41,008 bases of DNA from Planctomycetales bacterium 4484_113 (GTDB taxonomy: Bacteria > 4484-113). The DNA lies in the NCBI GenBank assembly GCA_002050035.1, contig MVCR01000001.1, positions 1-41,008 of the forward strand, written 5' to 3'. The notes below the pieces were generated by a model. That model saw nothing but the letters and a program-made list of their open reading frames with translations. It did no database searches and was not told where the DNA came from. Position 1 is the first letter of the stretch; each line of letters starts with the position of its first letter. This document shows positions 35,465-41,008 of the stretch, piece after piece. The position numbers and the translations under genes are program-made.

Positions 35465-36349
35465 ATGAGCTACCCCGTTAAGACTAGAATCGGATTGATT
35501 CTGGCAGTTGCCTTCGCTGGAGTGGCATATCTGCCAACGAAAGGTCTAGCATCGCTAATCATGACTTCGTACGCTTCGCTACCAGACGCGCGAGTGTCCG
35601 TGGGGACGTTACAGACCAGAAGTACAGAGAAAGCCGCTCAAAAGAGAACGCTTCTCGAGGAGATACGGAACGCAAATGCGAACTGGCTTCTGCGCTGGGA
35701 AAGGGCACTCAACTACTCGGTCAGCTATCATTACGAGCGGATCCATATTGATGGCGACGGAGAAGAAGAAGCCGTATTCTCAGTTCCCCTGAAAGGACTC
35801 TACGATCGAGGTATCGATTTCCTTCCTGAAGGCCGACCTGCAGCGCGGCGACGGAGCTTCCCATCACCCATTGGGCAACTACGCGAGAGAATGGTCACCA
35901 AGATCCACCTGCAAACGCTCTCCCTCTTGGCAACGGACGTCCTTGTGGATGGGCCGTCTCTGCGAGTTTTAGGCGAGGATATGTGGATGCGCGAGACTTT
36001 TCTAGATGGACCTAAGGCTGTGCGGGTACTGGAGTTCTCCGATTACAACGGGGACTTCCATGCAAGGATGTTCAGCCAGGTGGATCACAAGGAAGAGTGG
36101 TATGACCCCGATGACCCGGCTGTCTGGTGGTATACAAGGGGTCCCGGTAGCCCAGACACTTACCTGGATTCGCGCCGAACCTGGAATGGCAGATTCATCC
36201 AGGGACTGCTCTTCGTTACTGAGACTTACGATTGGCGGGGAGAGTGGGTCTCGAGAATCAGGGATGTGAAAGTAGAGCGGCTTCCATACCTAGACTCGGA
36301 GTATGCGACTCGGATTAGCGTGCTCTATGGCGTGCCCTGGGCATTCTAG
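35465..36349 (+). CDS. Hypothetical exported protein
   Basis: Signal-like N-term MSYPVKTRIGLILAVAFAGVAYLPTKGLA; 3 nt after the Cys-rich gene stop. Confidence 0.6.
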   Translation: MSYPVKTRIGLILAVAFAGVAYLPTKGLASLIMTSYASLPDARVSVGTLQTRSTEKAAQKRTLLEEIRNANANWLLRWERALNYSVSYHYERIHIDGDGEEEAVFSVPLKGLYDRGIDFLPEGRPAARRRSFPSPIGQLRERMVTKIHLQTLSLLATDVLVDGPSLRVLGEDMWMRETFLDGPKAVRVLEFSDYNGDFHARMFSQVDHKEEWYDPDDPAVWWYTRGPGSPDTYLDSRRTWNGRFIQGLLFVTETYDWRGEWVSRIRDVKVERLPYLDSEYATRISVLYGVPWAF

Positions 36350-36351
36350 GA

Positions 36352-37101
36352 ATGCGCGTGAAGGAAACGAGCGAGAGCGCTGTCGGAGATGGAAGGACTC
36401 AACTAGCATCCGCACTTACCGCGAGCCTGATTGCGCGCTACTATTACCCTGTCGGGCACGTCGACCTCTTTATCACCGAGCGATGCAATCTTCGTTGTCC
36501 ATACTGCTTCGTGGAGAACAAGAAGGCGAAAGACATCAGTTTGGAAACGGCGTTCAATGCGATTGACTTCATCCTCAAGCACAGCGCCGAGGGCGCGAGC
36601 ATAGGGATTCTGCTCTTCGGCGGTGAGCCGTTCATCCGCTTCGATCTGATGAAGAGCATCACACTGTATGCGGTTGCGACGGCACAGCGGGAAGGAAGGT
36701 CGTTCTACTTCACGGTGACGACCAACGGAACACTGCTGGACCGGCAGAAGCTCGCTTTCTGCCGCGACTACGGCATCAAGTTCCTGCTGTCGTTAGACGG
36801 GGAACCTGAAAGCCACAACCTGAACCGTAAGTTCGCCAATGGTCGCGGGAGCTTCGAGGTCATTGCAGGTAAGATACCGCTGATGAAGTGCTACCAGCCC
36901 TGGCTCAGCGCTTGGGTGACACCCACGGCGGAGGCCATAGCGGGTGTTGTGAAAGACTCAGACCTATGCGCCGATTACATCATTCCTTCGGCGTTCAACC
37001 GCACAGTGGCAAAGCACGTGGCAACCTCGGTAGCCAAGGCTGCACACAAGACGGGTGTTGCTCGCCGAATGCCCAAGGGCACCAGCATCTATCACGTCTA
37101 G
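36352..37101 (+). CDS. Truncated radical SAM protein with a malic-enzyme-like C-terminal tail (chimeric ORF)
   Basis: DLFITERCNLRCPYCFVE (CxxxCxxC), LLFGGEPFI, TVTTNGTLLD, LLSLDGEPESHN; C-term DLCADYIIPSAFNRTVAKHVATSVAKAAHKTGVARR resembles malic-enzyme C-termini. Confidence 0.7.
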   Translation: MRVKETSESAVGDGRTQLASALTASLIARYYYPVGHVDLFITERCNLRCPYCFVENKKAKDISLETAFNAIDFILKHSAEGASIGILLFGGEPFIRFDLMKSITLYAVATAQREGRSFYFTVTTNGTLLDRQKLAFCRDYGIKFLLSLDGEPESHNLNRKFANGRGSFEVIAGKIPLMKCYQPWLSAWVTPTAEAIAGVVKDSDLCADYIIPSAFNRTVAKHVATSVAKAAHKTGVARRMPKGTSIYHV

Positions 37102-37109
37102 AAGAAGCG

Positions 37110-38063
37110 CTAATCCTCTGGTCTCGGCGGGCGGGCGTAGATACACCCCACATTGAGGTCGGCGTCCAGAGCTGGCTCATGGTAATCCAAGGCGGTGCGC
37201 ACATAGCTCACCTCGTGCCCCAGCACTGTGATCAGCGAAAGTCGTCCCCATTCTCCGGTCTCCTTGTACTCAGCCTTGATTGCTGAAGATGCCGCTTCAT
37301 CCTCTCCTTCAAGGTGAAGTGCAATGCTGCGGGCGCCATCGCCGGATTCAGTAATGGTCAGTGCAACCTTGACCTCTCCACTCACGCCCACTGGCTGGCC
37401 GTCTTCACCCCGATAATCGTAGTTGTAGCCGTACGCGAAGCTGTACTCGCCCTCCGCGAATGCCGGCATTTCCACCACAGTCGTAAACGCGCTGAAATCA
37501 GCTTCGATTGTTGACTCGACAGCGAATTCGGGTGGAACGTAATCAGGCGCCGCCTCGACGATGCGCCTCACCAACACCAAGCCATCCTCGCCGCGAATGT
37601 TCCGCATGACAATGATACCCTCCGGGTTAACCAGGAAAGTCGCTGGGATGGCGTGAACACCCCAGGCTTGAGCAAGCCGCGCCTTCCAGCCCCCGCCATC
37701 ACAGACTACAGGATAAGGGATGTCCTTATCAGCGATGAGTTTCTTCATTGCACCCAAGGTCCTCTCCGTATCGAGCGAGCAGGATATCATCCGGAACCGC
37801 GGATTGTCGAAGGACTTGAGGAAGGCTAGGACATGAGGCAGCTCATATACGCAGGGACCGCACCAGCTTGCCCAGAAATCCACCATCACGAACTTACCCT
37901 CGGCGTTCAGAGCTGCAAGGTCAACGAGATCACCATCAAGGTCGCTGCCGACAAACGCAGGAGCCCTAGCCCCTAGTGCAGTACCTACACTCCGCGCCTG
38001 CGCTGTTATACCCAAGAGCAATACAAGCACGACAGCAGCAATTGATGCACGATGAAGTCTCAC
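37110..38063 (-). CDS. Exported TlpA/AhpC-type thioredoxin-fold protein
   Basis: Signal peptide; FVMVDFWASWCGPCVYELPHVLAFL; WGVHAIPATFLVNPEGIIV. Confidence 0.85.
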   Translation of the reverse strand: MRLHRASIAAVVLVLLLGITAQARSVGTALGARAPAFVGSDLDGDLVDLAALNAEGKFVMVDFWASWCGPCVYELPHVLAFLKSFDNPRFRMISCSLDTERTLGAMKKLIADKDIPYPVVCDGGGWKARLAQAWGVHAIPATFLVNPEGIIVMRNIRGEDGLVLVRRIVEAAPDYVPPEFAVESTIEADFSAFTTVVEMPAFAEGEYSFAYGYNYDYRGEDGQPVGVSGEVKVALTITESGDGARSIALHLEGEDEAASSAIKAEYKETGEWGRLSLITVLGHEVSYVRTALDYHEPALDADLNVGCIYARPPRPED

Positions 38064-38295
38064 AGCAACCCTCCTTGTTCAGGTAGCACCTGAACACACT
38101 ATATTAGCATCTTAGAGGATGCGGGCATTCTCCTCGATGAGAGCCATCCCGCATTGCCAATGAGAATGGAGCAAGATATTCGTTGCGTACACATGGAACC
38201 GGAACTAGCCCGACCCCCTATAGGAGAGAACGACGCCCTCCCGCTCCTGCGGTTAGACTTGCCCATCAGGGGAGATTTCACCCTTGTGCAGCAGA

Positions 38296-38324
38296 GTGAA
38301 AAGCGCCCCAGAAAGTGCTAGAAT
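38296..38324 (+). promoter_or_regulatory. Candidate promoter upstream of class V aminotransferase gene
   Basis: GTGAAA (38296-38301), 17 nt spacer, TGcTAGAAT with -10 at 38319-38324. Confidence 0.45.
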
Positions 38325-38377
38325 TCAGAAGGACGTTTGTGACCTGTTACATTTGATCTCGATCAAAGGAGCCGCAT

Positions 38378-39553
38378 ATGCGCAAACATCATCTATTCAC
38401 ACCAGGACCCACGATGGTCCCTGCCGATGTCGCCTTGGCCGGCGCTCGCGACATGATCCACCATCGAACCGACGAGTTCAGATCGCTCTATGAAAAGTGT
38501 CATTCGCAGCTCCAGGAGCTGCTAGGAACTAAGCAGCCGGTCCTCACCCTGCTGGGCAGTGGCACCGCGGCAATGGAGGCAGCGATCGGCGGCATCCTTT
38601 CGCCTGGCGAGAGAATGATCGCCTTTAACGGCGGTAAGTTCGGCGAGCGCTGGGCCAAGATCGGGCGAACCTTGGGATGCGAGGTTCATGAAGTAATCTA
38701 CGAGTGGAGTGATTATACGAGCGTGGACAAGCTTGAACAGGCGCTCGAAGAATGTCCCGACGCGGTAGCTGTCTTCGTGCAACTCAGCGAGACCTCCAGC
38801 GGCATCGCCAATCCGGTGAAGGAGCTTGCTGAGATCTGCCGGGAGCATGACAAGCTCATTGTCGTAGACGGCATCAGCGGCTTTCCTGCAATGCCGTGCC
38901 CGATGGATGAATGGGGGCTGGACGTTATGGTTACTGCGAGCCAGAAGGGAATGATGATGCCACCTGGGCTCGGCATCATCGCCCTCAGCAAAAGGGCACA
39001 GGCAAGAGTCGAGCAGACGCCAGCCCGCATTTTCTACAACGACCTGAAGGCGCAGCTCAAAGCGCATGCCAAGAGCAATCACGCCTGGACCAGCGGCGTT
39101 AGCCTTCATCAGCAGCTCAGCGTGGCGCTGGATGAGCTACTTCGAGAGGGTCTCGACGCTGTCCATCGCCGCAGCCACATCCAGGGCGAGGCGGTACGCG
39201 GTGCCGCCAGGGCGCTCGGCTTCAAGCTGCTCAACGAGAAGCGCCCTGGTGACGTCCTGACCCCTGTGCTGATGCCGGAAGGAGTGAGGGGGAGCGAGGT
39301 GGCGAAGTACTGTCGCGCCAACTGGGGTATCTACTTCGCTGCGGGACAGGGAGATTATACTGACAAGATCGTTCGCATAGGGCATCTGGGCTATCAAGAC
39401 CATTTCGAGACCATTATGGCTGTCGCTGCCTTCGAGATGGCGATGAAGCATTTCGGTGCGGATATCGAGCTTGGCAAAGGCGTGAAGGTGGCGCAGGAGA
39501 TACTGATGGCGGACTTGGAAGCTCAAGCGAAGCGCACGGCTGCATCCAGCTGA
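38378..39553 (+). CDS. Class V aminotransferase (serine-pyruvate / alanine-glyoxylate type)
   Basis: LFTPGPTMVPADV, HHRTDEFRSLYEKC, LLGSGTAAMEAAI, QLSETSSGIANPV, VDGISGFPAMPCPMDEWGLDVMVTASQKGMMMPPGLG. Confidence 0.9.
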   Translation: MRKHHLFTPGPTMVPADVALAGARDMIHHRTDEFRSLYEKCHSQLQELLGTKQPVLTLLGSGTAAMEAAIGGILSPGERMIAFNGGKFGERWAKIGRTLGCEVHEVIYEWSDYTSVDKLEQALEECPDAVAVFVQLSETSSGIANPVKELAEICREHDKLIVVDGISGFPAMPCPMDEWGLDVMVTASQKGMMMPPGLGIIALSKRAQARVEQTPARIFYNDLKAQLKAHAKSNHAWTSGVSLHQQLSVALDELLREGLDAVHRRSHIQGEAVRGAARALGFKLLNEKRPGDVLTPVLMPEGVRGSEVAKYCRANWGIYFAAGQGDYTDKIVRIGHLGYQDHFETIMAVAAFEMAMKHFGADIELGKGVKVAQEILMADLEAQAKRTAASS

Positions 39554-39663
39554 ACCTTCGCACGGCTCGTTCCCGTGACGCTTGCGCAGTCATTGACGGG
39601 ACAGTCCTGTGAAAAGCCGGTTAGGCCGGCTGCGCTACTTAACATTAGACTATTGGAGGAATT

Positions 39664-40593
39664 ATGGCGAGAGTTTTGGTTTGTGACGCAATGGCGGAAG
39701 ATCCGCTCGACGAGATTCGCGCCTGCGATTACCTCGACCTAACCTATGATCCGGAAGTCAGTCCAGAAGGTCTGCTCACCGCCGTCAAGGGCATGCAGGC
39801 ACTGGTGGTTCGCTCACGTACAAAGGTGACCAAGGAAGTGATTGACGCCTTTGACGAGATGAAGCTCATCGTGCGTGCCGGCGTGGGCGTAGATAATATC
39901 GACGTGCCGTATGCCAAGGAGAAAGGCTACGAGGTCCGCAACACTCCGGCCGCTCCCAGCGTCTCGGTGGCTGAACTGGCTGTAGGCATGATGTTTGCCC
40001 TGGCGCGCGGCCTGCCTGCGGCGACCCGTTCGATGCAGGACCGCAAGTGGGAGAAGAAGAAGTTCAAAGGTATTGAGCTCTGGCAGAAAACGCTAGGCAT
40101 TGTTGGCATTGGGCGTATCGGATACGAGCTGGCGAAACGTGCCGTAGCATTGGGAATGACCGTCCTCTTCTATGATCCCTACATCAAACAAGAGGACATC
40201 ACTGAGTTCCGGGCGAAGAAGGTTCTGTTGGATGAACTACTCGCTCAGTCGGACTTCGTCTCCGTCCACGTGCCGCACAATGATCAGACACACCACATGA
40301 TCAACGCAGATTCCCTGGCGAAGATGAAACCCACAGCGTATGTTCTGAACTGCGCTCGCGGCGGAGTCGTTGATGAGCCTGCCCTCGCCGACGCACTGAG
40401 AGAAGGGAAGCTCGCCGGTGTAGGACTGGATGTCTATGAGCATGAACCGGCGCAGGATCACGCATTCGCCGACTTCGAGAACGTGGTACTTACACCTCAC
40501 ATTGGCTCTCAGACCGCTGAAGCACAGTCCCGCGTCGGCTTTGAAGTGGTGGAGATACTGAAGGACTATTTCTCCACCAAGGACAGCGAATAA
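39664..40593 (+). CDS. serA: D-3-phosphoglycerate dehydrogenase-like, no C-terminal ACT domain
   Basis: VRAGVGVDNIDVPYAKEKGYEVRNTP, LGIVGIGRIGYELAKRAVALGM, LNCARGGVVDEPALADALREGKLAGVGLDVYEHEP, LTPHIGSQTAEAQ. Confidence 0.88.
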   Translation: MARVLVCDAMAEDPLDEIRACDYLDLTYDPEVSPEGLLTAVKGMQALVVRSRTKVTKEVIDAFDEMKLIVRAGVGVDNIDVPYAKEKGYEVRNTPAAPSVSVAELAVGMMFALARGLPAATRSMQDRKWEKKKFKGIELWQKTLGIVGIGRIGYELAKRAVALGMTVLFYDPYIKQEDITEFRAKKVLLDELLAQSDFVSVHVPHNDQTHHMINADSLAKMKPTAYVLNCARGGVVDEPALADALREGKLAGVGLDVYEHEPAQDHAFADFENVVLTPHIGSQTAEAQSRVGFEVVEILKDYFSTKDSE

Positions 40594-40650
40594 TCTTGCG
40601 CGAGAATCGGGAACGATGAAACACCGCGAACTCAGTCCTAGCGCATTGCC

Positions 40651-40680
40651 GCGCCGCCTTGGCGGTGGCTTCTTGCTTTT
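40651..40680 (+). terminator. Candidate terminator hairpin downstream of serA
   Basis: gccgccttggcggtggc followed by ttcttgctttt. Confidence 0.35.
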
Positions 40681-40710
40681 GAATCCGCTATCATAACGCG
40701 TGGAGGACGT

Positions 40711-41008
40711 ATGCCGAATATCGCACCATTCAGAGCAACTCGGTTCAATCCAGCCGTTGTGGGCGACGTATCTTCCTGCCTCACGCTTCCCTACGACCGC
40801 ATCACCGACGAACTCCAGGAGAAGTACTACGCACGCAGCAGCTACAACATCTGTCGTGTCATTAAGGGCAAGCAGTTACCTGGCGACAGCGAGCGGGAGA
40901 ACGCCTACACACGAGCAGGCGCTACATGGCGCAACTGGCTTGAGGCGAGAGTCGTTGTTGAGGACAGTAAGCCAGCGATTTACGCCTATGACCAGAGCTT
41001 TGCGGCAG
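40711..41008 (+). CDS. DUF1015 family protein, N-terminal part (runs off the window)
   Basis: MPNIAPFRATRFNPAVVGDVSSCLTLPYDRITDELQEKYYARSSYNICRVIKGKQ; RBS tggagg; open to the window end. Confidence 0.8.
   Translation, partial: MPNIAPFRATRFNPAVVGDVSSCLTLPYDRITDELQEKYYARSSYNICRVIKGKQLPGDSERENAYTRAGATWRNWLEARVVVEDSKPAIYAYDQSFAA

Noticed and set aside
1-41008. CRISPR arrays, tRNA or rRNA genes, integrases or IS transposases
   Set aside because: No regularly spaced direct repeats, no tRNA T-arm/acceptor patterns and no transposase motifs were seen on either strand by eye.

Overview
The window is about 41 kb of a dense, probably diderm bacterial chromosome; the 14.7-16.6 kb beta-barrel protein and the Tat and MFP genes support an outer membrane. 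Order along the window: a decayed DnaE2-like DNA polymerase III alpha gene with GC-rich palindromic repeats at both ends; a HemC-fold protein that seems to lack the HemC active site; a wHTH + NucS-like nuclease with an altered catalytic motif; an HD-GYP sensor; an archaeal/rickettsial-type ValRS; a minus-strand envelope-signalling block (VWA-FHA, Cys-rich TIR/NDT-like, Zn-ribbon, beta-barrel, FecR-cohesin, CHASE2-cyclase); purM; a threonine-dehydrogenase / acyl-AMP ligase / carrier protein / KBL cluster; a MacA-like adaptor with two FtsX-like permeases but no ATPase; tat genes with queA; a cysteine desulfurase; a locus with a 27-Cys protein and a truncated radical SAM gene; a TlpA-like protein; and a class V aminotransferase - serA - DUF1015 run. 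The best candidate for something new is 34.2-37.1 kb. There a protein with about 15 [F/Y]-x-Cys motifs, interrupted by one in-frame amber codon, sits next to a radical SAM ORF whose C-terminus has been replaced by what looks like a malic-enzyme tail. The second candidate is the Tdh/AMP-ligase/ACP/KBL cluster. All homology calls were made by eye from motifs; no database search was run.
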